Shown in pieces: positions 21,193 to 33,378 of a stretch of DNA of 64,000 bases. This DNA is from Sclerodactyla briareus (lineage: Eukaryota; Echinodermata; Holothuroidea; Dendrochirotida; Sclerodactylidae). Each line of letters opens with the position of its first letter. Position 1 is the stretch's first letter. The translations under genes and the position numbers were made by a program. The notes below the pieces were generated by a model. The model was given only the letters and a program-made list of their open reading frames with translations, did not search any database and was not told the DNA's origin. The stretch lies in NCBI GenBank assembly GCA_026419785.1, contig JAODTK010003198.1, positions 310,001 through 374,000 on the forward strand, written 5' to 3'.

Positions 21193-24100
21193 ACTTCCGA
21201 TCTTTAAATGAAATATTATTTGAATCACACAACTGAAATCATATTTGCGATATTTGATGTGGAAAGGACAGACACTTGTATTACTCAGAGATGTCTCTTA
21301 ATGATAAAAAAGCAAAAGTTTTATCATCCGCCTACGCGGAATAATCCTACATGGCTTGGGCATAATGATCATTTGGAGGCTTTTCCCAGTTTTTTTTTAG
21401 ATGTAAAATGTCGAATTCGGAACTTCGCTCTAGAGTGGATATAGCTTTCTTTCCTCTTCCCTGATGCACTTTAAAATACAAAAAACAAACTTGAAGCCTG
21501 CGATGCGGCCTGTTGACACTGTTTTCCTCTCCTATTCCGTATGTTAATTTCATACCCCTCTGTTTGTCCGTTTACCAGTTAAATTTTTTTTTTTTTTTTT
21601 AGATCGTTCTGAAGTAGTATTCCCTCTTCCGGACCATTTAATGGATACGTATATCAGGCAGTCGTCAGCGTATAGTTGGATAGCACTGAAGGCAATGTCA
21701 TTTATGGATAATGTGCGAGTTTGGAGAAAACCTGTTGCATTTCGCCTGATATACCTTGGTAAAATATTTCAACTCGTAATAATTGTCGTATAATGCATTC
21801 GGTGAATATATATACTTTGTAACTACTACAATGTTCTGCTCAGAGCAACATTCTTGTCGTTTATATATGGGCTTTTTCGGTGGACTATACCTGTGGTTTG
21901 TGTGTCCTACAAAAGAAGGACCAAGTAAAATTTCGTTTCATCCCAAAAGGGAAATTATAAAGCTCGCATGTACATATAAGACAAATACGAAATAATAAAA
22001 GGTAGAAAGAAAGATAAGAATAGCATACATATTCACAGTATTAAAGTATAAAAGTTTCATAATTGATTTATTCCTGGGCAGAATCTTTCAGTAGAGTAGA
22101 GTAGAGTAGAGAGGACTAGTGAGTATTAGTTTAACTCAAAATTAGTTTAATCCGAAAGGATCAGGGATAATAAAATCCTCAAAGACGATCCTACTATACC
22201 AGCGCAATTGAAAGAGAACCAGACACCTAAAATATACGCTCACAATTATTGAAAAACAAGTGAAGACTGTTGAAGACATTCACACTCTCTGACAAAGCAA
22301 TGTATTCTGGGAGGCTATGCCAATTCGTATCAAAGAACTCGAGAAAGTGAGGCATACTGCTTTTTCGGGTGGTGCTCCACGTCAACATAAGCGTAAAGAA
22401 AACAATCCACTATTCCACAACTCAGAAAGGTCATGGTCGCGAATTAGTTCAACCAGTAGACCGACGTTTCACATAATGCGAAGAACCACATTCATACAGC
22501 AGCTGAATATTGTAATTATTCCCATTTGTGCTTATACGATTGCATCACCGTGCTACCGTAGGCCCATTTTCTGTTTTTTTTTACATTTCGCCCAAACTTC
22601 TCGCTCGCTGGCCGTGTCTGCTGTCTTATTGTTTGCCATGGCCTCTGTCCATGCAATGACAAAGCAAATCGGAGCCGGAATACCTTTTACTCCCTCGCAT
22701 ATGCATGATGGCATTTTCAGAAATTTGCATATATGCTCGACAAAATACCAAATACAAAAGACCAAATACGTTAGTGAAAGAAGCTTACGGATGGTCGGAT
22801 ACTGCCCCCCCCCCCTTGGGAATAAATGACGATATGCCGTCATTATTTATTGAGAAATGGAAGAGGGTTTTCCGATTTGGGAAGTGTGGCGGAGTGATGC
22901 TTCCGCCCTCTACATTTTTTTTCACTGGGGTGCACCGGTTCCTACGCCTTTGAATAGACCGATACTCCGGAACTATACCGAGTGCCCCATTTTTCATGTG
23001 ATTCACGCTCGGCAGTCAGCAGGTCTCTTCGTGTATTTTGTACAAATTATTTGCATTGAAATTTGAGCATCTTTTAGATTTTCTGGGTAAAATGTTTCTT
23101 CTTCATCTCATACAGCATGCGCCTACAATGACGGTTAATGTGTGTGCGTTTGCGGGTCCGTCAATTTTTTTTTTTTGCTTCTGTGAATATCTCCAGTTTG
23201 AATTGGCCGAATATCTCTCAAAATTAGGCTAAATTCATCATAATTATGTTTAGAGGACTCATCGTGAAGCAATTTTTCCATGTCTACCAATTTTTCACTA
23301 TTTTTCAAGATGTTTGCTGACTCCTTTTTTTTCCTTCCTCCATTTGTTTCCATGTCTGTCTTTCATATTTCATACACAATATAGAGCGTATGTTTACAAA
23401 GAAAAGTATGTTTGCTGACTCCTATAGCTGAATAATTCCCCAATTTTGTGACAAGGTAAAAAGACAGGAATCACAACTCTTCCCAGGCAATCAGCTCATA
23501 ATAACAAATATGTGGATTTCAGCGGGGAAATACCTAATTTCCTTGCAACACTACGGGATTTCTGAAAATATGATCTGTTTTCCAATATATTCCGCGAATG
23601 GAATGACTACTGGTGTTTTCAAATATATTAACAAAGGTACAAAGTATCACAACGAAGGGTTTTCACAGCTATTTATGCTAAAAATGTCTTAAAATGTCTA
23701 TGAATATGATTTATTTGGGGTGAACTGCTGTTTCTCCTACAGTTTTCGATGAATTTTTGAAACAATTGCAAACATAGTTGGGAAATACAAATTACTGACT
23801 AAGTTTCATCATGGTCAGGGATGCAAATGAGATCCTGCACCTCTGGGGATTGCCCTCTTGTCCCATGTTTTGAACGGATCGAAACAACCCGTATTGGGGG
23901 AAAAAAAGTTGGCAACACCGTAGCATCAAGAAGCTCAGTCCTTAGTTCTGTTTGGTTTTGGTTTATTTTTGCCTTTGTTGGACTTATTTTTGGATACTAA
24001 CTGTGTGATTTCAGTGCTAAACAGTGCTTTTATGGCATCCTGCATTATTTGGAAGCATATTTTTTTTTCTTGCATGGATAGAATTTCCTTGGATATAACT

Positions 24101-24261
24101 CTGGACATATTTGGGTAACTTTATATCTTCCATATGTGGGTTGTATTTAGTGTGGTAGGCTCCCATATGGTATAGGTATATATGCCCCCATATACGGTAG
24201 TGTAATAGGGATCCTATAATCCTTCTCCATTTCATTGCTTTTATTTACCCAGTACAGGTAT
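21193..24261. other. Intergenic; unsupported ORFs and short simple repeats
   Basis: A (TAGAG)n run lies near 22090-22112. The plus ORF at 22317-22829 and the opposite minus ORF at 22553-22843 overlap one another and show no motif or splice support. The sequence just before 24262 may be the 5' UTR of the CR1 element. Confidence 0.3.
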
Positions 24262-25165
24262 TATGGCTACTAGTATCACGGAGAATCCACTTAGGACATC
24301 AACATGGTTCAAAAAATGAGGCTGAGACTGGATGGCTCTGCTGTGTATGCAAAGCAAACTTCACTAAGAAGACTGATAAAGTTATTGAGTGTGATTATTG
24401 CTCTAATCATTACTACTTTGCTCCCATGCTTGGACATCCTGCAAAAACTTATAATTCAATTAATCGGTCGAAACGATATCAGATGGTACTGTCCGCAATG
24501 CAATGAAAAGGTAGAGAAAAACTTGAAAGCTGATATGGAAATAAGACGATGCAGAACCTTCTTTCTGGAATCCTTCGAAAATAGGCTGAAGCTCCTTGAA
24601 GGAAAATCTAATAGCTACATAACAGCAGAGGAAGTGAAAGTGATGTAAACAAGGAGGTGAAAGCTCAAACCGCTGACATAGGTCTAAGCAAAGAACAGGA
24701 CACATAGCGAGACTGAAATCTTGAAGGAATGAATGATAGGGAGAAAAGAAAAAAACAATGCAGTGATGTTCAGAGTACTCGAAGTTCATCTAATCTTAAA
24801 CAAGAGCGAGTCCAAAATGATACGAGATCGGTCAAACGGTGGGGAGTTGGTTGGAGTGACGATTACTGATGATGACATTGCATGGGTGACCACACTTGGA
24901 AAGAAACCTGAAGAAAGTGGGAACCCGCATACTGATAGACCCATGCTTGTATCCTTCAATAGTGAGCAAACAAAGAAGTCCTTGTTCCGGAATCTTTCAA
25001 AACTTAGAGATGCAACAGGAGGGAACTTGGCGAGTGTCCTGTTGACCATGAATATGACCCCAAAGGAGAGAGAGGAACTGAAAGCACTAAAGGCCACGCT
25101 AAAGAAAAGGAAGAGCTCTCACTGGGGAAATACCGTTACAGAGTGATGGGCCCCCCGTGGAAACA
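24262..25165 (+). pseudogene. CR1-type LINE ORF1 with PHD finger, frameshifted
   Basis: The first ATG is at 24262. After an early frame change the sequence encodes CCVCKANFTKKTDKVIECDY with C..C, C..C and H positions, then in another frame WYCPQCNEKVEK. Together these give the Cys4-His-Cys3 layout of a PHD zinc finger at 24331-24520, a known feature of CR1-like ORF1 proteins. A second conserved part at 24733-25165 has DDDIA, LGKKPEESGNPHTDRPMLV, LFRNLSKLRDA and TPKEREELKALK. It ends, after another shift, in KYRYRVMGPPWK. That terminal R.RGPPW is typical of CR1/L2 ORF1. ORF1 binds RNA in related elements. Stops and shifts mean no intact product. Confidence 0.8.
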
Positions 25166-25204
25166 GATGTATAAAGAGACTGCCAGAGCTGGAATAGACT
25201 CCAA

Positions 25205-28030
25205 CACTAGTTTAATGCACTGCAGAGTGTGAACTGTTTGTATACAAACTCTGATTGCTTGATGAAAAAACTGAATGATTTAGAAGCTAGTGTCAGTATT
25301 TTGAACCTCATATAATTGCAGTCAGTCACCGAGTGAAACCGAAGAATTCGCTAACAAATATCCTAGCGCGAACTTGCAATTAGAGACTCTATAATGTTTG
25401 GAGTCAATTTATATAATAACACTGGTAGAGGCAGAGTTGTATGTTGGGAGTACTATAAATAAAACCAAATCCCGTTGATCTGAAAACGAGTTCCAAGAAT
25501 CCGTTTGGGTGAGCATCAAGCTAGATGGGGATGACCGTTTACTAGTCGGTTTCATTTATAGGAGTAGGTAGGGTCAGTGACATGAATAATGATAAATTGC
25601 TTGAAGTCTTGACAGCAGCCTCAAACCTGAATTATAGTCATCTGTTAATTATTTGAGACTTCAACTTTGAGAAGATAAACTGGAATATCTGGTCCACTCC
25701 TTCTCCTGCTGCAAGTATTGATTTTAGATTTAGTGAGTGCATCAGAGACAATTACCTATTTCAACATATTAGGGAGCCAACCAGAGCTAGAAATGGGCAG
25801 GAGCCGCACATATTAGACTTAGTGCTCACAAAGGAGGAGGGCATGGTTACTGACTTGAACTATCCCAGCCCATTGGCAAAAGCGACCATTCAGTTATTGA
25901 TTTCAAGTTCAACTGCGATATTGCCGGAGAACGTTGGTCGAGCAACTCATTCTTCTACGATAGAAAAAACTTTGACGACATGAAGAGAGATTTGTTAGAG
26001 ATTAAAGTGGAATAGGCTTTAGATTCTACCGACATTAACATTCAGTGGAATACTTTAAAAATAATTATGGATGTTCAGAACAGATATGTTCCAAGGAGAA
26101 ATAGTAGATCATCAAGCATGAAGAAAGGGGAAGTTAGTCTAGATTTTAGACCCAAAGTGTTCTCCGTCAGTATGCACAGGTGCTGGAAGCGGTATATGAA
26201 AACCCGACATAAAACATAAGTACATTGAATATGGCAAAGTGAGAAATCAGTAGACGCTCCCAAGGAATGCTGTGCAGAGAAAAGAAGAAATAAGTTGATA
26301 CATAGAAAACGAATCCTAAGAAATTTTGCAAGTATACGCGGTCTAAAAAACAAGACTTGTATGGTGTCCCAGATCTTGAATCGATGACCGCGAGAATTTT
26401 ATTACCAAAATTAACTGAGAACGCGGAGTGGTTTATCATCATTCCTTCCTGTGGTGTTCACCCTGGAGAAATGCGAGGACATACCTATATTGGAAAACAG
26501 ACCCCTACTATACTATGAACAAAATTGTCAATAACGAGGAGAGATTTTACTAAACTTCTTTCAGAACTAGATATAAGTAAATCTTCAGGCCCAGATAAGA
26601 TACATCCAAGGATTCTTCATGACTTACGCATGAAATTGCCAAGCCTGTAACTATATTATTCGCTCATTCTGTTCGTTCTTCGGAGATTCCTGCGGAGTGC
26701 GAGTGGTGATTCACTATTTACAAAAAAGGATCACGGAAATTGCCATCATCTTATCGGCCGGTTAGTCTTAACTTGTGTCCTAGTAAAGTCTTAAGAAAAA
26801 ATCATCAGGGATCACATCGTCCACCATATGAAATTGAATAGCCTTTTTTCACCAAAACAATTTGGCTTCATCTCTGGACGGTCTACTACTTTGCAACTGC
26901 TTCATGTAATGGATCATGACTCGTAAATTTTTGGATACTGGAGGGAGCGTAGATTGTATTACTTGGACTTCATGAGCAGTCGATCACGTCCGCACACCAT
27001 CATCTTTTGCAAAAACTCGTTTGTTATGGATTATCGGAAGAAGTAGTTGCTTGGACTAAATCTTTCTTACTGAATAGACGTAGGGTGAGAGTAGGGCAAA
27101 ACTTCTCTGAATGGGCTCCATTCCTAAGCGGTATTCCCCAAGGCAGCGTCTTGGTCCAATCTTATTTGTAATGTATATAAATGACTTGCCTGACAATATT
27201 ACTTCTGAGTGCTATATGTTTGCAGATGATACTAAGCTTTTCAGAAACGTCACTACTGTAATGATCTGGAAAAGGAAACTCTACAACAAGATCTACTTAA
27301 GCTACAGGACTGGTCAGACAAATGGCTACTAAAATTCTACCCAGAGAAATGTAATGTTCTTGCTGTCGGTAAGAGGATATTACCCGAACATATTTATCAT
27401 CTTTATAACTATGTTCTTAAGTATGGACTCAAGGAGAAAGACATTGGTGTGATTATTGATCGGGACTTGAGCTTTGAAGAACATGTTAGTGAGAAGATAA
27501 ACAAGGCAACAAGCATTATGGGATTAATTCGCCGTTCGTTTACCTTCTTGGACCAGAAATCGTTTCTCATCTTGTTTAAAGCTCTTGTCAGACCACATCT
27601 TGAATATGCTAACACTATCTGGTACCCATATAAATTGAAACTCATAGCAGCCATAGAAAACGTGCAGAGAAGAGCAACAAAGCAATTCCTGGCATGAAAG
27701 CTAAAAGTTATGAAGAACGACTAAGATCTGAAGTTGCCCACTCTAGCTTATCGGCGTTTAAGGGGTGACTGATTGAAGTCTACAAGCTATTCACTGGAAT
27801 TTATGATACAGCATTACCGCCTCTTTTACATGTTTATAACTCTAGAACTAGGGGCCATAGCAAGAACTTTTCGTGGACAGAGTGAATAGAGTGTACTTCA
27901 GAATTTCTTCACAACTATAGTTTACTCGTGCTTGGACTAGCCTACCGGAGAGTGTAATCTCTTCTACCAAGTCTTCAGATATTCGAAAGGAGATTGGACA
28001 ATTACTGGAAGGATCAGGATATTTTATATA
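25205..28030 (+). pseudogene. CR1-type LINE ORF2: AP endonuclease plus reverse transcriptase, decayed
   Basis: Begins LQSVNCLYTNSDCLMKKLN (the N-terminal N/CLYTNA box of the endonuclease). Then come DFNFEKINW (about 25656-25690), PTRARNGQEPHILDLVLT and GKSDHSVIDF (the SDH catalytic box, about 25880). The RT domain follows: SSGPDKIHPRIL (about 26585), SYRPVSLNLCPSK, QFGFISGRST, SGIPQGSVLGPILF (27122-27165, one base missing) and FADDTKLF (27217-27241). The thumb/C-terminus has DIGVIIDRDLSFEEHV, SIMGLIRRSFTFLD and LVRPHLEYANTIWYP. Domain order and length fit a full CR1 ORF2, but stops and shifts occur throughout. The element ends near 28140 after a short GTAAGTACCT repeat. Confidence 0.9.
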
Positions 28031-28140
28031 ATTTTAAAGCCAACTTGAATCCTACTAATGATGACTACAACGTTGATCTGAGTATAGTGGCTGACAGCCA
28101 GCGCTCAGAAGAAGACCTGTAAGTACCTGTAAGTAATAGG

Positions 28141-29640
28141 GTTAAGAAAGCGGGCTAGGATATTTTATACGCCACGGGTAATCGGGTGCTGATGGTCCCG
28201 TGGGTGAAATCCTGAAATGAAAACCTCACTGTGACAATCCACATGACCCCAAATGACAGTATCCATTTGGTCCTTGTCCTTATCTGTCCACTAGGAAATG
28301 AATCCATGTTGCGGCAAGCTGGACTGGTTTATTGGTTGTTGGTGTACCGTTGCCTCCCGTAAGGAATGAGATGAGCAGGGATGGGGAATCAAGAAACACA
28401 CTATATAAAAAATAATCGATTACTTTGTCAGCTTTCCTATTCTATTCTCAAACTCCGCTCTCTACTCTTGACAAAATGTAATGAAAATATTTGACTACAA
28501 ACATTGGTGAATTATGCGTATATACATGATGTTCAAACGCACAAGAGAAAATGTGAGCGCTTAAATAATTGCATCATGGGCAAAGCCTGACACGTAAAAA
28601 AACTAACTAAAAATTAAAAACGTTTCAGTATACAGATTAAGTTAGAAAAATACAAGTTGCCGCTACAGTCAATTTCAATGTTGTTCGAGGTCCGCAGTGT
28701 TTATAACATATGGACGGCATATGGACGGCGTATTGAACAAGTTTAAAATGTGAATAATTGGTGACAATCAAGGCATTTTACTTTTAAGGATTGAAGGTAG
28801 ATCATCATAACTTCGTAATCCTGCAAAAATCCAACAAACCTCCAAAAACCTAAAGTTACACACGTTGAAAGACCCACGTGTGGCGCCGACTTTTAAATAC
28901 GCTATAGGATCCTCACAACTAGGTGCATCATATCGAGTTTCATGAAAATCCAATGAATCTTCGAATATTTGGACAATTTTAAATTTATGTTAATTCATAC
29001 ACATTGACCATAACGGGCGAGACCTTACACTCCCTTAGGCAGACAATATCTACAACTACAATCAGGCCAATTAATCAGCATATTGTGTGTCGTAAATCTC
29101 ACCAGTTTGAGCAGCCTACCTGTCGTGCACCATGTATAGCTCCCATGGTTCGTGTGTATCTTGCGATCGGTCGTGCTCAAACAATAATTGAATAAATTAG
29201 GGTAATTCCCTATCGAATTGATATCTCAATTCCAATCAGATCGACCAAATATAATCTAAATCACTGTTGCTCAGTTGCTAACATACAACCGAGACATACC
29301 CACACACGCATGCGCATATCACACTCACAGTCAGGACTCCTTGACGAAAAGCACTACATGGACTAAGTGATTTCACTTCATCATACTGTCAATTATCGTC
29401 TTCATAGATCTATATAATTGTAACTCATTAGAACCATATTATTCATCCGGACAATTCTTTGCTCAGGCCTACGTGATGCTCCTCCATAGAATGGAGCGAC
29501 GATCGGTGACTCTTCAAAAGTGCCTTCTTGAACTTATCCAGCATATCCGTACATTACGAGTCAATGAAATAGCGTACGCTGATAAAATGTGGTTTGGTCA
29601 GTGCAATCGTATTATCGCTGGAGGAACTTTCTCGTCTGTA
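28141..29640. other. Intergenic, nothing recognised
   Basis: AT-rich unique-looking sequence. A short direct repeat, CATATGGACGGC, occurs twice near 28708-28732. No coding signal. Confidence 0.3.
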
Positions 29641-29902
29641 CAGTGGATCCCAACCTTTTCCCCCATTTCCCCTTTGCCGTCCGCTTGAATCCTTTCTCTA
29701 ACAAACACATTATCATTGAAGGTTGATATTGGGGAGATGCGGGAAGGGTTTAAACTTGCAATGTAAAGGTGTTTGTAAACAAGAAGAATTCGAAAATCCA
29801 GCAAAAATGATTACCTATATACATTAATGTAATGTATACTTTTTTTCTCCCCTTAATCCTAAATTTCCCAAACTGGGGGAAATTTCCCTGTTGGGAACAC
29901 TG
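29641..29902. mobile_element. hAT-like miniature element, no clear TSD
   Basis: Left end CAGTGGATCCCAACCTTTTC; right end, reversed, CAGTGTTCCCAACAGGGAAA. The CAGTG..TCCCAAC ends are hAT-like. The 8-bp flanks (CGTCTGTA and CGCAGTTT) do not match well, so it is either old or misbounded. No ORF. Confidence 0.5.
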
Positions 29903-31633
29903 CGCAGTTTATATACTGACTAAGTCATAATACATGTTTATACTTCCATTTGACGGTTTGATTTTTGAAGGAAGCGGGACACCCAGACCAATTAATATAG
30001 GCTTCACGAAACCACGTGTCATATAGGAATTCCCACTGATATGGATGGCAAAATAGTATTCCAATACTGCAGTCTGCACAAAACGAACTTGTGTTAGAAT
30101 AATTCAACGAGGTTTCGTAATAGTGAAACGTCATTAATTTATAACCAGCCTATGAAAATAAAATAAAATATCTAGTTCATTTTAGCTGCAACGGGAAACG
30201 GCATAGGTTTAACACTAATGACTCGATATCATTCCTTGTAAACAAAACTTGCGCCTCAGTATCCGTTCACATGTTGAGTACCTTAACCTAACGCGTTGAT
30301 CGACGTTACAAGTGCAGCGTTCCCAATTCATTCACAGGATAGCCCGTCCATAAGGGAAGGGTCACCCTCCGCTCACGTGATCACATCTATCACTTCGTTG
30401 TATTTCTCCCGAAAAAATCAAGATACTTCTCCCTCCTTAAAATGCTCTGCATAGGCCACCCAGACGAAGTCCCTGCAGGGGCGTAACGATTGTAGTGGAT
30501 GACGGGACTTTGGAGCAGCGCTGTACTGTTTAACGTCCTTTTGATCACGTCCAGGCCAGTTGTTACCACCATTTTGGTGTTAATAGCCCCCAAAGAGACA
30601 GAGATCGCAATGGCAGGTCTCCAGCGGTAGGCCGACACGTGACTTCTGGACATTCCAATCAGAAACCCGACACGATGAACGAGAAGATGACGACCCAGGC
30701 TGTCCAATCGACGAGGAACTGCTGGGGGTAGCAGACGACCATGAATATGAAAACCCTGCGATCTTTATAAGAAAAGCGCAGCTGCAAACCTGCAGGATTA
30801 AGAATCATAAGGATTCTGTTTTATCATACATAGTCTATGTAACATATAGGCTTTTTTCAGTGAACAGTACAAACTCTTTGATGCATCACCATTTACATTA
30901 CGAAAAATTAATGACGCCTCATAAATCCTCAGGATCTCATGAGGAATTGCTGCACGTGACATTTGAATAAGAATACTATAGCACGACCTTGAATGGAGTT
31001 TCGATATTTTTTCTTAACATTCACTAGTTTAATTCTTGTTTTTTGACACCTAAAGTGCAATTTTGTTTGTAGAGTACAGTTTTTCGCTTGTTATCAATTC
31101 CCGAGGATTCTCGTCTTCTTTTTTTCATTTAGCGACAGGTCCAATCTACTGCTGACTGCTGAGCTACGTCTGTCTAATTGAAATTAGTATCACCAAATTA
31201 TATCTTCCAGTCTTTCAACTTTCCTGCGTTTACATGACATTTTTTGAATATGACCTGATTATAGTTATCCTTTCGAGCGCGTAAGACGGTGATGCCCGAT
31301 TGGTATCGCTTTTCGCTTATGCATGGGTTATAGTTATGGAATAGAAATCAAAACAATCGAGCGGTATCGGTGATGTTGCAAATTGGAGTTGGGACCATAT
31401 CATGCTCCTGAATTATTCCGAAACGCCTTAAGCGGCCAACTATGGTAAAACCCTGCTTCATCTATCATTAACGCAAATCATACGAACAGGCAGGCCATCT
31501 CCATTCATGAAGGTTAGGCAACCCTCTTTGTCTGGTGACTCTTTCCAGCGTGCTTCGATAATCCCGACGCCCAATGATATCGATGACAGAACTGACTGAA
31601 TACACCTGTGGGTAATGTGGACACACTTTCAAC
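29903..31633. other. Intergenic, nothing recognised
   Basis: A minus ORF at 30390-30707 (105 codons) has no splice sites or motifs I can support. No repeats of note. Confidence 0.3.
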
Positions 31634-31867
31634 CAAAAAGCCAAAAGGTCAGTGATACATTGACTCATCCTGAGTCATGCTATACTTCACTTCTGTTATC
31701 CTCAATGACCTTGACCTGAACCCAGACAATAGGGTCCTGTCACACATATGAAAGAACACCCGCAATGCATAACTAGCATGAGTTTCTTCCATCCAAGTGG
31801 ATTCGAGTTATCGTGTTCCATCAGGAGTCATGAACTGCAATAGATTCCTCTACTTTCGTCAAGGAAT
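31634..31867 (+). mobile_element. TIR element, copy 3, single-monomer form
   Basis: The left terminus AAAAAGCCAAAAGGTCAGTG and the right terminus ATTCCTCTACTTTCGTCAAG are those of the larger copies. Only one shortened monomer lies between them, with TGACCTTGACC (about 31706), CAATAGGGTCC and TCCATCCAAGTGG. It shows that the array, not the ends, varies in length. Confidence 0.6.
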
Positions 31868-32139
31868 AGGCCAGTTCGGAGTTACAAGTTTAATGAGATG
31901 AAATAATGATTGTGTCAAGGTCAAAGGGGAATGCACCGGGTGCATGGTGTCGCCGTGGTGAAGGTGGCGACATTGTGGGCCGAACATCTTTAGAAACTCC
32001 CCGCGGCCAGGGGTTAGCGTTAGGCACCTGCCATCACAAAAGCTTTACAGATTCCCCCATACTCATCAACAAAACATCCTAGAACTGGGATGAACTTGGT
32101 TGTTTTTCCATGATAAATAGTGGATGACAGTTTGAAAAC

Positions 32140-33378
32140 CAGAAAGCCAAAAGGCCTTAGTGATTCCTTGACTCTTCCTACAACCTATGTCCAGAACACA
32201 AGACAAGTGGGCGATTGTGGCCCGCTGTATGACCTCTGTATGATCTCTGACCTGAACCCCAAACAATAGGGTTCATGTACTCATCATGGGGACCACACAT
32301 ACCAAGTATAGCCTTCATCCATCCCAGTTGGTTGAGTTATCGTGTTCACAAGCCAAAATTGGCCCAATTATCGACTTTAACAAATTTTCTATTTTTGACC
32401 AAATCATCACAGACCTATACCAAAAACACGTAGGGTTCGGTACTCCCCCATAAGAAAGCTACACACCAAATTTGAACCTGATCAACCAATCCATTCTGGA
32501 CTTATCTTGCTCACAAGGTTTTCAGACTTTGACCTTGGGTGACCTAAGATGACCTCTGACCCGACCCCAAACCAATAGGTTTAATGTACTCATCATGGGG
32601 AACACACATCCCAAGTGTGAGCTCATCCATCCAAGTGGGGTCGGTATCGTTTTCACAAATCCAAATTGGCCTAATCATCGACTTTTCACAACTTTTCATT
32701 TTTCCGACCACATTTCACACCCCAGACCTTACAAAAACAATATGGTTACTGCACTCCAAAACCATAAAAAGCTCCACACCAATTGGAACCCGAATCAGAC
32801 CAACCATTCAGACTTATCGTGGTCACAAAGTTTTTCAGACTTTGACGCATGGTGGACCGTCAGATGACCTCTGACTAGACCCCCAAAAAAAAAAAACAAT
32901 AGGGTTCATGTACTCATCATGGGACCCCATTCACCAGTATGAGCTTCATCCATCCAAGTGGGGTCCGAGTTATCGTTTTCACACAAATTGGCCAAATTAT
33001 GGTTACTTTGCACAATTTTCTACGTTTCGGACCCAATTCACCCCGACCTATACCAAAAAACAATAGAGTTCCTGTACTCCCCATATAAAGCTACACACCA
33101 AATGGGGAACCCGATCAGACCAACCCTTCTGGACTTATTGTTTCACAAGGTTTTCATACGTTGACTCTCTGGTGACCTCATATGAACCTCTGACCTGACA
33201 CCCAAAACGAAGGGTTCATGGACTCATCAATGGGGAACACACATACCATTAGAGCTTCATCCATCCAGGTGGGGTCTTTGGGGTTCTGCGTGTTTCACAC
33301 GCATGCACACACGTACACGCATACATACGCACGCCACTCGTGACTGCATAGAATCCTCAAACTTCGTCAAGGAATCAA
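32140..33378 (+). mobile_element. TIR element, copy 4, about four monomers
   Basis: Left terminus AGAAAGCCAAAAGGCCTTAG then TGATTCCTTGACTC at 32161; right terminus GTGACTGCATAG near 33340 then CTTCGTCAAGGAATCA ending 33378. Monomers start at about 32240, 32560, 32895 and 33190, recognised by CATGTACTCATCATGGGG and CATCCATCCAAGTGGGG. Clusters of TGACCT half-sites lie near 32229, 32530-32560, 32865 and 33170-33200. Many small indels. No ORF. Confidence 0.75.

Larger units (their letters stand above)
24262..28140 (+). mobile_element. Near full-length CR1 LINE
   Basis: Contains ORF1 (PHD finger), ORF2 (endonuclease and RT) and a short 3' UTR ending in tandem ACCTGTAAGT words at 28118-28138. The 5' end is not defined. 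It is the only element in the window where ORF1 and ORF2 lie in uninterrupted order. Confidence 0.8.

Noticed and set aside
22317..22843. 170-codon plus ORF opposite a 96-codon minus ORF
   Set aside because: Overlapping in opposite strands, with no motifs, no splice sites and odd composition; could not be supported as genes.
30390..30707. 105-codon minus ORF
   Set aside because: No motif, no splice support, and composition no different from other random ORFs.
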